In this document: piece after piece, positions 1-7,170 of the stretch
Numbering within the stretch: position 1 is the first letter of the stretch
How the letters are laid out: each line of letters opens with the position of its first letter
Assembly: GCA_013042165.1 (NCBI GenBank)
Contig: JABDQT010000032.1
Coordinates: 1-11,945, forward strand
Length of the DNA: 11,945 nt
DNA from: Kiritimatiellales bacterium
GTDB lineage: Bacteria > Verrucomicrobiota > Kiritimatiellia > Kiritimatiellales > Pontiellaceae
Reading direction: 5' to 3'
Position numbers and translations under genes: made by a program
Notes under the pieces: model-generated
What the model was told of the DNA's origin: nothing
Databases searched by the model: none
What the model saw: only the letters and a program-made list of their open reading frames with translations

Positions 1-685
1 TCCATTGGTTTGAATAGTTTCCCAAAGCCGCCGAAAGCCCCAGCCACAGCTCCGTTTCCCGTTGCTTCTGCTTCAGTTCCAGTTCCATGCGCTCGACATC
101 GCCAAATGCGGGACGGGACGCCTGCAACGCCTCGATGGTCCCGGCGGCTTGCATATACCGGTACTGCCTGAACAGCGAGTAGAGGTTTACCACCTCCTCC
201 CGGCAGGCCATTTCATACTGCTGCCGTGCCTTGTAGCGCGCCAAGGCCGCCCCGTAATAGTCCATCCGCAGCTTCAGGAATCCGGGGATCCCGAAAAGGG
301 CGTTAATGCTCGCGCTGAAGTTATCCGTCGTCAGCTCGGTAATATCGCTGACCGTCTGGCTGTAGATTCCCTGCAGTGTCAGTTGGGGAATGCGGTCGAG
401 AAAGACGCGCTTCACCGCAACATCGGACTTGATGATCTCTTCGGCGGCGTTGCGCAGCACCAGATTGTTTTCGAGCATGGACACGGCCGTGTCCCAATCC
501 AGCCGAACTTCGGGCAGAGTCCGGGGATCGATGGATAACTCGGGTCCGTAACGCTCCATCGACGCGCGCCGCTCGGCAACCCGTTCTTCGACACTGCTGC
601 ACCCCGCACACCCCAAAAGCAATCCTGCGAGACCTGATGCCGCCGCCATGATGGCGGCAACCGATTTGATTCCTGATGTTTTCAT
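1..685 (-). CDS. TolC-like outer-membrane efflux lipoprotein, N-terminal part (3' end outside window)
   Basis: The frame is open from an ATG at 685 through the left edge: 228 codons with no stop. The N-terminus is a lipoprotein signal: K2, a hydrophobic stretch rich in Ala, Gly and Leu, then LLLG-C26 as lipobox (C29 is a second possible cysteine). After a polar linker, residues from about 60 (DWDTAVSMLENNLVLRNA) match the start of the outer membrane efflux protein (OEP/TolC) repeat, followed by a RIPQLTLQGIYSQ stretch typical of the first beta segment and then long amphipathic helices. Full family members are about 420-500 residues, so roughly half is seen. It starts 2 bases after the permease stop and is the last visible gene of the export operon. 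Its inferred role is the exit duct of the pump. TolC-type channels acylated at the N-terminus are well known (OprM/NodT group). Substrate unknown. Confidence 0.86.
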   Translation of the reverse strand, partial: MKTSGIKSVAAIMAAASGLAGLLLGCAGCSSVEERVAERRASMERYGPELSIDPRTLPEVRLDWDTAVSMLENNLVLRNAAEEIIKSDVAVKRVFLDRIPQLTLQGIYSQTVSDITELTTDNFSASINALFGIPGFLKLRMDYYGAALARYKARQQYEMACREEVVNLYSLFRQYRYMQAAGTIEALQASRPAFGDVERMELELKQKQRETELWLGLSAALGNYSNQW

Positions 686-687
686 AC

Positions 688-1818
688 TCAACTCAATATA
701 GTGCCGATATCTTTTCGCAACACATGCAGGGCGGGCAGCGTGCTCAACAGCACCCCGATGTTGATGCAGACAAAAATCATGACAATTTCCGCAGACATCT
801 GATCCGAGGACAGTCCCGACGCAATGGACCCCGCACCGAACGATCTGTACAACGCGCTCTGGGTCAGGGTTAACGTGAAATAGGCTGCAATACCGGCCCC
901 GTTCACGATCAGGGCATTCTCGAACAACTGCATCGCATACACAACGCTTCGCCGCACCCCGAAACTGCGCAGCAGGGCGATCACATAGGAACGCTGTTGG
1001 TATTCAAGAACAGCGAGCGTTCCGAGCACGAGCGCCAGCACGCCCCCCGACGCGCCCGCGAGACCAAACCTCCACCGGACCTGCTTCGACTTCAGGGTGT
1101 TCAGGTCGGCGAGCAATTTGAGTGAACTCCGCACATAGACCTTGGTGTCGTCGAGCTTTGCCGTCAACTGCACGGCCCGCTGCAGTGCCGCGATCTCGTC
1201 AATATGATTGGCCTTGAGCATCATGACGCGCGAGAAGCCCCGGTTCTCAACCCGCGGCAACATACCCTCGGGCACCAGCACCACATTCCCCTGAAAAAAC
1301 TTTTCGACCAGTCCATCGAGGCGGCATACGCGGGCCGTAAAGAAATGGTTGTCGATTTCGGTGCGGATCGGCATCCCCACCGGCAACGTATCGCTGAAGA
1401 ACAGGATCGGTCCATGACGGGTGATGAGACCGGACAGGGCGGACAGTGTCGAATCAGGATACGCCGCAACGCGTGCCATGGAACCGTGCGGTGTTTTTGC
1501 GCTGACAAACAACTGCAGCAGCTGGAACACGGTGCCGTAGCGCTTGAGCGGATCCATCCGCGGATGGATCTGACCCGAAGCCACGTCATCACTTGCCGCG
1601 CTGATATGCTGCGTGACGAAAAGCGTATCGATTCCGCTGCGCTTCAACCGGGTTTCGAGGTTTTCCGCCATCAGCACAAAAGTGCCGAGCAGGGCCAGCG
1701 AGGGCAGCACCAGCGCATAGGCCACCGTAAATCGCGTCAGAACATTTCCCGGTTGCTCACGCCAGCGCCAGAAGATGTCTTTCAACAGGTAGGAAACAAT
1801 TGAAATCAGTAATTTCAT
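688..1818 (-). CDS. ABC transporter permease, MacB/FtsX-type topology
   Basis: A 376-residue membrane protein. One membrane segment lies near the N-terminus (about 29-50), then a soluble, presumably periplasmic domain of about 200 residues (50-245), then three membrane segments in the C-terminal third (about 252-274, 295-320, 340-362). This 1+3 layout is that of FtsX/MacB permeases, which couple ATP hydrolysis to periplasmic conformational change rather than carrying substrate across the inner membrane. The ATPase is a separate upstream gene. The start overlaps the ATPase gene by 62 bases. I see no clear ribosome site before ATG 1818, but the next in-frame Met (residue 50) would remove the first membrane segment, so the long overlap is probably real. 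The stop is 2 bases before the TolC-like start. Family assignment rests on topology and context more than on strong motifs. Confidence 0.85.
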   Translation of the reverse strand: MKLLISIVSYLLKDIFWRWREQPGNVLTRFTVAYALVLPSLALLGTFVLMAENLETRLKRSGIDTLFVTQHISAASDDVASGQIHPRMDPLKRYGTVFQLLQLFVSAKTPHGSMARVAAYPDSTLSALSGLITRHGPILFFSDTLPVGMPIRTEIDNHFFTARVCRLDGLVEKFFQGNVVLVPEGMLPRVENRGFSRVMMLKANHIDEIAALQRAVQLTAKLDDTKVYVRSSLKLLADLNTLKSKQVRWRFGLAGASGGVLALVLGTLAVLEYQQRSYVIALLRSFGVRRSVVYAMQLFENALIVNGAGIAAYFTLTLTQSALYRSFGAGSIASGLSSDQMSAEIVMIFVCINIGVLLSTLPALHVLRKDIGTILS

Positions 1819-2422
1819 GGGGAAGTTTTTCCAAACGGCTGTCGTGTGTGCAGATCAGGCAGATGCATTCACGCTCCACCATGTTCTCCAGTGCTTTTAC
1901 AATCAGTCGGGTGTTGAGGTCGTCCAGTCCCGAGGTCGGCTCGTCGAGCAGGAGTACCTGGGCTCCCTTGATCAGCGCTCGCGCAATGGCCGCCCGCTGC
2001 TGCTGTCCTCCGGATAGATTCTTCGCTTTGCGATGGGCCACCGGCGCAAGGCCCAGTTTTTCGCTCCAATAGTTTGCTCGCTCCTTGATCAGCGAGTGCT
2101 TCAATCCCGCCAGTTCTCCGGCCAGCTCGAGGTTCCGCTGAACCGTGGCCAGCGGCAACAGATTGAATTGCTGAAAGAGGAAGCTCATTTCCCTGCGCTG
2201 GTATTCGGGCGAGAACGGGGAGCGGCCCGAAGGTGTCGATACCGATCCCGACTGCACCTTCAGATATCCGGCAAAGATCTTGAGCAGGGTTGTTTTACCA
2301 CACCCCGAGTAGCCCTTCAGCAGGTTGATTCCCTGCCCGAACGAAAAGGAGTGACCGTCGAAAACCGCAGGCGCATTGTGCGAATAGGCAAAAGCGATTT
2401 TGCTGCAGTCCAGCGTTTTCAT
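1757..2422 (-). CDS. ABC transporter ATP-binding protein (MacB/LolD-like export ATPase)
   Basis: A 221-residue nucleotide-binding domain with every motif present: Walker A GYSGCGKTT at 37-45, Q-loop in FLFQQFNLLP at 81-90, signature LSGGQQQR at 136-143, Walker B VLLLDEP at 156-162 followed by the D-loop (SGLDD), and switch His193 in CTHD. Length and motif style fit the LolD/MacB export class. I chose ATG 2422 because it overlaps the adaptor's TGA stop as ATGA and leaves the usual short N-terminus; the frame stays open upstream to 2608, but that part codes for the adaptor in another frame. It should dimerise and drive the permease encoded next, whose gene it overlaps by 62 bases. Expected to sit on the cytoplasmic face of the inner membrane. 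Confidence 0.95.
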   Translation of the reverse strand: MKTLDCSKIAFAYSHNAPAVFDGHSFSFGQGINLLKGYSGCGKTTLLKIFAGYLKVQSGSVSTPSGRSPFSPEYQRREMSFLFQQFNLLPLATVQRNLELAGELAGLKHSLIKERANYWSEKLGLAPVAHRKAKNLSGGQQQRAAIARALIKGAQVLLLDEPTSGLDDLNTRLIVKALENMVERECICLICTHDSRLEKLPHEITDFNCFLPVERHLLALA

Positions 2423-3510
2423 GGATCCGCCCTCGCCTGCCCGATCCCCAGGTGGCTGCGGCCGGAATAGAGCAGCTCCGCCGCGGGCCACAACTGCTCT
2501 ACGGCCTCTCTCCATCCGGAAAACGCATCCTTGCCATCCAGCATTTGTGCCACTTCGATTTTCGGAACCGTATGGAACGTCTGATCCGATTCCACCCACA
2601 GCTTGCATGTAAGATTTGCACCGATGAGCGGAACCAGCCCCGCCGCCTCATCCGGCTCAAAGCCAAAGCGGTAGATCAGGACATCCTGGTTTTGCAGTTC
2701 GGCGATTTGCGTATCATGAAACCGACCGGTATAGACCGCCCCGGAGTCGCGCGCAAATTCAATCGTCAGCTGCTCGGGCGGTATTCCGACAATCTGCGGA
2801 TCGCGGATCACGATGTGCAGATAGAGTTCCGAAACATCGCGCATCATTCCGATCGGCGTATTGGCGGCCACGCGAAAAACCGTACGATCGGGGGTTACCG
2901 GCAGATAGATTAAAAGCTCGCCATCAAACGGCATCTTCAGCCGAGAACGAAGTACCTTCTGCTCAAAGGCCAGTTGTTCGACAACACCGCACGCATCTAC
3001 TTGCTCCCTGAGCAGCTGCCGCTCGCTTCGGAGCTGCTGCACCAGATTGGTCGAGACCGGAATTTGATCCGCAACGGGCATATTCCGAAGAGCCGGATCG
3101 CTGAGTATATATTCCACACGGCCAAGCTCCCGTTCGATATGCTGGAGCTCTTCCCGCAGTCGCAGTTCTTCATTGAGCCGGTTCAACTCCAGTGCCCGCT
3201 CCTCGCCCGCGATCTGCTCCGGCCCCGCCTCAGCCCACAAGGAATCCTTCGGCCGAGTTGTGCGGGTGTCGGTCACATGAAAAAGAATGTCGCCATCCGC
3301 CGGGGCGGTAACGGGTATGCTGATGAGCGGCTTCAGCTGGGCCTGGAATTCGCCCAGCAGCATGCGGCGGGCGACCGGAAACTCAGCCAGACTGCGCGGG
3401 CGCGTCGCTTCGGCGGCGGGACTCTCAGGATCCGTACGGTGATCGCATCCTGCCACGATCACCAACATCCCCGCCGCAATCAATAATTGGTAAGAACGCC
3501 GCTTTAACAT
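2419..3510 (-). CDS. Periplasmic adaptor (HlyD/MacA-like membrane fusion) lipoprotein
   Basis: A 363-residue protein with a lipoprotein signal (KRR, hydrophobic core, VAG-C22). The layout is that of a membrane fusion protein: a first half-lipoyl strand around 66-78 (PVTAPADGDILFH), a charged coiled-coil hairpin from about 100 to 190 with a Pro-containing turn near 142-152, the second half-lipoyl segment at 191-204 (LKMPFDGELLIYLP), and then a beta-rich C-terminal region. In the tripartite pump it would bridge the permease and the TolC-like channel. Asp follows the lipidated Cys; in E. coli Asp at +2 keeps a lipoprotein in the inner membrane, which would suit an adaptor, but that rule may not hold in this organism. 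It is the first gene of the operon, starting 39 bases beyond a terminator, and ends in an ATGA overlap with the ATPase gene. No convincing promoter or ribosome site is visible before ATG 3510. Confidence 0.85.
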   Translation of the reverse strand: MLKRRSYQLLIAAGMLVIVAGCDHRTDPESPAAEATRPRSLAEFPVARRMLLGEFQAQLKPLISIPVTAPADGDILFHVTDTRTTRPKDSLWAEAGPEQIAGEERALELNRLNEELRLREELQHIERELGRVEYILSDPALRNMPVADQIPVSTNLVQQLRSERQLLREQVDACGVVEQLAFEQKVLRSRLKMPFDGELLIYLPVTPDRTVFRVAANTPIGMMRDVSELYLHIVIRDPQIVGIPPEQLTIEFARDSGAVYTGRFHDTQIAELQNQDVLIYRFGFEPDEAAGLVPLIGANLTCKLWVESDQTFHTVPKIEVAQMLDGKDAFSGWREAVEQLWPAAELLYSGRSHLGIGQARADP

Positions 3511-3548
3511 GCTGTTACGATATCAGAATTACAAAAGATTAAAAGAGA

Positions 3549-3574
3549 AATGCGGCCCCCGTAAGAACCGCATT
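3549..3574 (-). terminator. Probable intrinsic terminator after the small lipoprotein gene
   Basis: AATGCGG (3549-3555) and CCGCATT (3568-3574) form a 7-bp stem with a 12-base loop. On the minus strand the stem is followed by a pyrimidine-rich, U-rich stretch (TTCTCTTTTAATCTTTTG). It lies 23 bases beyond the stop of the lipoprotein gene and separates that gene from the export operon. The loop is longer than usual and the tail is broken by other bases, so leakage is likely. Confidence 0.6.
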
Positions 3575-3596
3575 ATCCCACAACGCATATGGCAGA

Positions 3597-4028
3597 TTAT
3601 TGCCTGATAATCGTTCCCGTTCCACCTATCCCTGCTCCACTCGAGCTCGTCCCGGTGTATGTGCCACTACCGTCAGTCGGGCTGTTGATCGTCAGGGTAA
3701 TGGTAATGTTGAACAGCGATGAGGTATCGTTAACAACAACCGTTACAATTGCCCCACTCCTGCTGACACTGATATCATAGCCTGCAATCGTATCACTGTA
3801 CGATGTGATCGCATTGAGATCTCCCCACTGTAAGGGAATCGTGACATCACCACTGTCTGCTGGATCTACATTATCAATCCAAACGACATCCCAGAAATAT
3901 AGAATACCAGGAAGATCGTCATCGTCATCATCATGGAAGCACCCGCTCAGTGCCACTACGAAGCATGCGCTGATGGCTATCAGCATGCCGCGTCTCGCAA
4001 TCTTCAACCATTTCTTTGATGGTTTCAT
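3597..4028 (-). CDS. Small secreted lipoprotein with hexa-aspartate tract, function unknown
   Basis: A 143-residue protein I do not recognise. Residues 1-30 are a lipoprotein signal (basic KPSKKWLKIARR, hydrophobic core, ALSG-C30), followed at once by FHDDDDDD (Asp 33-38). The rest is rich in Thr, Ser, Val and Ile with alternating hydrophobic residues (for example IVTVVVNDTS and FNITITLTI) and a Gly/Ser/Thr-rich end (GTYTGTSSSGAGIGGTGT), so a small beta-sheet domain is likely. The start is supported by a strong ribosome site, AAGGGAGG, 4 bases before ATG 4028. Base composition is lower in G+C than its neighbours (25 of 60 bases at 3841-3900). It stands alone between two terminator-like hairpins. 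It could be a cell-surface lipoprotein or a fast-evolving lineage-specific gene; no enzymatic motif is visible. Confidence 0.75.
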   Translation of the reverse strand: MKPSKKWLKIARRGMLIAISACFVVALSGCFHDDDDDDLPGILYFWDVVWIDNVDPADSGDVTIPLQWGDLNAITSYSDTIAGYDISVSRSGAIVTVVVNDTSSLFNITITLTINSPTDGSGTYTGTSSSGAGIGGTGTIIRQ

Positions 4029-4032
4029 GTAC

Positions 4033-4056
4033 CCTCCCTTAGCCAGTTGGCTGGCT
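4033..4056 (-). promoter_or_regulatory. Strong ribosome-binding site preceded by a small hairpin
   Basis: The Shine-Dalgarno sequence AAGGGAGG (4040-4033) fixes the start of the lipoprotein gene at 4028. Directly upstream, AGCCAG (4041-4046) and CTGGCT (4051-4056) form a perfect 6-bp stem with a TTGG/CCAA tetraloop. In the mRNA this would stop just short of the ribosome site; it might stabilise the 5' end or tune initiation. The remaining intergenic DNA (about 4057-4180) is AT-rich and may hold the promoter, but I could not find a -35/-10 pair I trust. Confidence 0.5.
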
Positions 4057-4173
4057 ATTGAAAGCGCCTTTTCTTCTGCGCATAACTGGAGAATAACGCG
4101 GTATAAAATTTGTGCAACTGCAAAGCTTTACTTTATCTGATTATTATTCCTAAACAGGTATCTTTACTCTTAT

Positions 4174-4203
4174 TTAAAAATTAGAGGGCGAGGTGATCTC
4201 TAG
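4174..4203 (-). terminator. Weak terminator candidate after the APC permease-EIIA gene
   Basis: On the minus strand CTAGAG (4203-4198) and CTCTAA (4186-4181) can pair over six positions, one of them a wobble or mismatch, around an 11-base loop; the stem is followed by TTTTTAAA. It lies 34 bases beyond the stop of the permease gene. The stem is short and AT-rich, so this is only a candidate. A 10-bp palindrome, ATAGATCTAT, lies next to it at 4204-4213. Confidence 0.3.
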
Positions 4204-4236
4204 ATAGATCTATATGAAGCCCGCCACTGCGCCGAC

Positions 4237-6069
4237 TTACATTCTGACGCGTTCGCTCAGCAGGAGGATGTCCTTGAGCTGTGCCTCGTTCTTGGCGGTG
4301 GTCCAGCGCTTCTCGAACTCAGAATGCTGGACAATGTGTGCAATGGCGGCCAGCGCCTTGAGGTGCAGTTGCCGCATGTCGCGGCTGCCAACGATCACAA
4401 AGAAGGCCTTCACGGATGTATCGGCCTCGAACTCGATTCCCTCCCGGCTGCGCACCAGCAGGATCTTGAACAGCTGTTCGCCGTCGACGATGATGTGGGG
4501 AATCGCCACAAACGGGGTCATCACGCAGCTGCCCTGCTCTTCGCGCTCAATGAAGCGCGCGCGAATCTCGTCCGCTGAAAGATCTAATTCGGCCTCGAGG
4601 GTTTGCGCAACGGTATCGAGCAGGGTCTGCTGGTTCGCGCCCGGCTCGAGATCGACCGCCCCGGCGGTTTTGAGGATGTCGTCAAACGCGTCGTGCACCA
4701 CTTCGTCGCGCTGGTGCAGCACCTCGTAGAGCTCCTTTTCGAGCGAGTCGGCCGTGAGCCGCTGGTTGGTGAGTCCTTCGACGATATGCAGCAGCGCATA
4801 TTCCATATTGGTGCGCTTGCGGCCATAGAAGAAGTAGATCAGCACGCCGACAGCGGCAAAGCCCAGACTGATCTCCACGGCGGCCAGCCCCATATCGATA
4901 ATCAGCAGCGAGAAGGAGATGATACCGAACAGCGGAAGCCAGGGGCAGAGCGGGACGCGGAAGGTCGGCCGGTAGTTGGTCAGTCGGCTGTGCCGCATTA
5001 CCAGCACCGCGGCGGCGGAAAGCACGTAGGCACTGATGACGACGGCCGAGGCCGCCTTGACCAGTTTTTCGATATCCAGCAGCAGCGATGCAAGAATCAC
5101 GATCGAGGTCATGATGATGGCGACGATCGGCTCCCCTTTCTTGTTCACCTTTGCCACAAAGGGCGGCAGCAGCTTGTCGCGGCCGAGCGCCAGCGGATAG
5201 CGCGAGGCCGACATGATGCCGGCATTGGCCGTGGTGACAAACGCCAGCATGGCCGCGAGTGTAATGGCGCCAAAGCCCCAGCCACCGGCCAGCAGGCGTG
5301 CGGCATCGGCGATCGGCGTGAACGAGCTGGCCAGCTCGGTGCCCGGGAGTACCCCCACGGTTACTATAAGCAGCAGGGCGTAAAGCACTGTAATGGCGAT
5401 CGTCGCGGCGATGAATCCCGCGGGAATATTAAAGCGGGGATTGCGGACTTCTTCCGCAATCGTGGCGGTCTTCAGCAATCCGCCGAACGAAACAAAGACA
5501 AACCCGGCCGTGGAGAGAATCTCTTTGAGTCCCGCGCCTTCCACAACGAACGGCTGGAAGTGGGAAGCATGCATGTTCGGCATGCCCAATGCGAAATAGG
5601 TGCCCAGCAAAAGAAACAAGAGCGCCACCAGCAACACTTCGAACTTCGCGGCGGCCTCGGTGCCTTTAATGTTGAGCACGGCGAACAGGATGGTCACCGG
5701 TGCGGCCGTGGCGAACAGCGGGATCCGTTCGCCGCTGAGCAGGAACACCACTTCGGCAAGGCCGAAGATGGCGAACGCGGTTTTCAAGGACAGTGCAAAC
5801 CAGCTGAGCAATCCGGACACGGTGCCCACCAAGGGTCCCAGGCTGCGGGTCAGGAAATAGTAGTCGCCGCCCGCCTTGGGCATGGCCGTCGCCAGTTCGA
5901 TCACGCTCAGCACGCCGATGAGCGCCAGCAGGCCCGCAATGAAGTAGGAGACGATCATCGCCGGGCCGATCTGCGCAAAGGCCAGACCGGGGAGTACAAA
6001 AATTCCGGAACTGATCATGGCCCCGGAGGCTATGCAAAACACATCAATAAAACCCAGGCCTTTTTTCAT
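4237..6069 (-). CDS. APC-family amino acid permease fused to a PTS EIIA (PtsN/fructose-type) domain
   Basis: 610 residues in two parts. Residues 1 to about 418 are an amino acid-polyamine-organocation permease: the TM1 signature GAMISSGIF (16-24), ELATAMPKAGGDYYFLTRSLGP (58-79) and EEVRNPRFNIPAGF (206-219) are typical, and hydrophobic segments continue to YFFYG (412-416). After a charged linker rich in Glu and Arg (about 420-465), the end is a type-2 EIIA domain whose predicted phosphoacceptor is His525 in the VAIPHIIVDG loop. Such a fusion would let phosphorelay state control uptake or exchange of an amino acid; the substrate cannot be read from sequence. The start ATG 6069 overlaps the rlmN stop as ATGA, so the two genes are probably translationally coupled. 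Most APC transporters are 430-500 residues and lack the EIIA part. Inner membrane, with EIIA presumably cytoplasmic. Confidence 0.93.
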   Translation of the reverse strand: MKKGLGFIDVFCIASGAMISSGIFVLPGLAFAQIGPAMIVSYFIAGLLALIGVLSVIELATAMPKAGGDYYFLTRSLGPLVGTVSGLLSWFALSLKTAFAIFGLAEVVFLLSGERIPLFATAAPVTILFAVLNIKGTEAAAKFEVLLVALLFLLLGTYFALGMPNMHASHFQPFVVEGAGLKEILSTAGFVFVSFGGLLKTATIAEEVRNPRFNIPAGFIAATIAITVLYALLLIVTVGVLPGTELASSFTPIADAARLLAGGWGFGAITLAAMLAFVTTANAGIMSASRYPLALGRDKLLPPFVAKVNKKGEPIVAIIMTSIVILASLLLDIEKLVKAASAVVISAYVLSAAAVLVMRHSRLTNYRPTFRVPLCPWLPLFGIISFSLLIIDMGLAAVEISLGFAAVGVLIYFFYGRKRTNMEYALLHIVEGLTNQRLTADSLEKELYEVLHQRDEVVHDAFDDILKTAGAVDLEPGANQQTLLDTVAQTLEAELDLSADEIRARFIEREEQGSCVMTPFVAIPHIIVDGEQLFKILLVRSREGIEFEADTSVKAFFVIVGSRDMRQLHLKALAAIAHIVQHSEFEKRWTTAKNEAQLKDILLLSERVRM

Positions 6070-7103
6070 GGCACGATTTCCTTTCGTCTATGCTGCACAA
6101 GCTGCCCGCACGCTGCAGCGATGTCCGATCCTAGCGAATAACGCAGCGTGGTGTCAAAACCCGCCTGCTTAAGCCGGCTCGCAAACTGCTTCCGCTCAAG
6201 TTCCGGTGTGCCGTGCAGGTTGCTTCCCGCATATTCATTGAACGGAATGATGTTGATGTGCACGGGGATGCCCCTGAGATAGTCCTCCAACGCCCGCAAA
6301 TCCTCCTCGCGGTCGTTCACGCCCGACAGCATCAGATATTCAATCATGACCTTTCCGTTGCGTGATGCATCCACCAGTGTTTCACGTAGCTGTTCGAGCG
6401 GATATTTCTTCGCCTGCGGCATCAGCTTTTCGCGCACCTCCTGGCGTGCGCTGTGCAGGCTCAACGCCAGGTTCACATCGGGAAAGGTTTCGGCAAACTG
6501 CGCCATGGCCTGCGGAATCCCCACCGTCGACACCGTGATGCGCGTACCGGAGAGATTGAAAAAGGGCGCGACTTTCAGGAACGTCACCGCCTCAAAAACG
6601 TTTTTCAGGTTGAGCAGCGGCTCGCCCATACCCATGAAGACCACATTGCGGATCGACCGTTTTTCAGGTTTGAGCATGCGGTTTGCCTGCGTGACCTGAT
6701 CGAGGATTTCGGAGACCGTCAGGTTGCGGGTAAACCCCATCATGCCGGTCGCGCAGAAACTGCAGTAGCAGGCGCAACCCACTTGCGAAGAGATGCAGAT
6801 TGAAGTGCGTCCGGTCTTGGGCCGCAGCACCACGCTTTCGACCAGATGCTGATCATGCGTCTGAAAAATCAGTTTACTGGCCACATCGACGTCCGAATCA
6901 TGACGCTCGATCAACTCCAGGCATTCAACCGTAATGCGGTTGCTGAACTCGTCCCGCGCATGTTCGGGCAGTTGGACCAGCGCCTCGTCCCATGAGCCGG
7001 CATTCTTGAACAGCGCATTGCGAAACAGCTTCATGCGGTGCGGCTGCACCCCGAGACGACTGCGGAGTTCGTCGATTGCATCGGTATCGTAGATCGTTGG
7101 CAT
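6066..7103 (-). CDS. rlmN: RlmN-type radical SAM methyltransferase (23S rRNA A2503 / tRNA A37 C2-methylation)
   Basis: 345 residues from ATG 7103. The 4Fe-4S/SAM motif CxxxCxxC is at Cys110, Cys114 and Cys117 in SSQVGCACYCSFCATG. The two further family cysteines are present: Cys103 (SICISSQVG) and Cys332 (SDIAAACGQL), matching E. coli RlmN C118 and C355, where the latter carries the methylated-protein intermediate; the 7-residue spacing from Cys103 to the first cluster Cys also agrees. FMGMGEPLLN (156-165) is another RlmN hallmark. It is somewhat shorter than the E. coli protein (384). The related Cfr enzymes, which methylate C8 of A2503, share these motifs, but a chromosomal housekeeping RlmN is more likely. 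The frame is open further upstream to 7289, but that part overlaps the preceding gene. I see no good ribosome site before 7103, and a hairpin lies only 20 bases upstream. It overlaps the downstream permease gene by ATGA. Confidence 0.93.
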   Translation of the reverse strand: MPTIYDTDAIDELRSRLGVQPHRMKLFRNALFKNAGSWDEALVQLPEHARDEFSNRITVECLELIERHDSDVDVASKLIFQTHDQHLVESVVLRPKTGRTSICISSQVGCACYCSFCATGMMGFTRNLTVSEILDQVTQANRMLKPEKRSIRNVVFMGMGEPLLNLKNVFEAVTFLKVAPFFNLSGTRITVSTVGIPQAMAQFAETFPDVNLALSLHSARQEVREKLMPQAKKYPLEQLRETLVDASRNGKVMIEYLMLSGVNDREEDLRALEDYLRGIPVHINIIPFNEYAGSNLHGTPELERKQFASRLKQAGFDTTLRYSLGSDIAAACGQLVQHRRKEIVP

Positions 7104-7123
7104 GATAGGTTTCTGTATAAAGC

Positions 7124-7150
7124 AAAAGGCCGGCTTCGCCGACCTTTTTT
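7124..7150 (-). terminator. Intrinsic terminator or attenuator between the zinc ribbon-EIIA gene and rlmN
   Basis: AAAAGGCCGGC (7124-7134) and GCCGACCTTTT (7138-7148) form an 11-bp stem with a 3-base loop. Read on the minus strand, all positions pair, one as G-U, and the stem ends in UUUU then GCUUU. The same structure on the plus strand has one C-A mismatch and a T6 tail. It lies 20 bases beyond the stop of the zinc ribbon-EIIA gene and only 20 bases before the rlmN start codon. Confidence 0.75.
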
Positions 7151-7170
7151 CCACATTGCAGATCGGGCGT

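Noticed and set aside
1204..1803. A 199-codon plus-strand frame opposite the permease
   Set aside because: Composition and position fit an antisense shadow of the permease gene; no ribosome site or domain is visible.
2423..2608. Upstream extension of the ABC ATPase to 2608
   Set aside because: It lies within the adaptor coding region in another frame; ATG 2422 gives the normal start and an ATGA overlap.
4603..6141. A 512-codon open frame on the plus strand
   Set aside because: It runs antisense to the APC permease-EIIA gene, is full of His, Arg, Gln and Gly with no recognisable domain, and reflects the codon bias of the real gene.
6066..7103. A Cfr-type antibiotic resistance methyltransferase instead of RlmN
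   Set aside because: The shared radical SAM motifs cannot separate them, but the chromosomal setting, the lack of resistance or mobile genes around it and the close fit to RlmN motifs favour the housekeeping enzyme.
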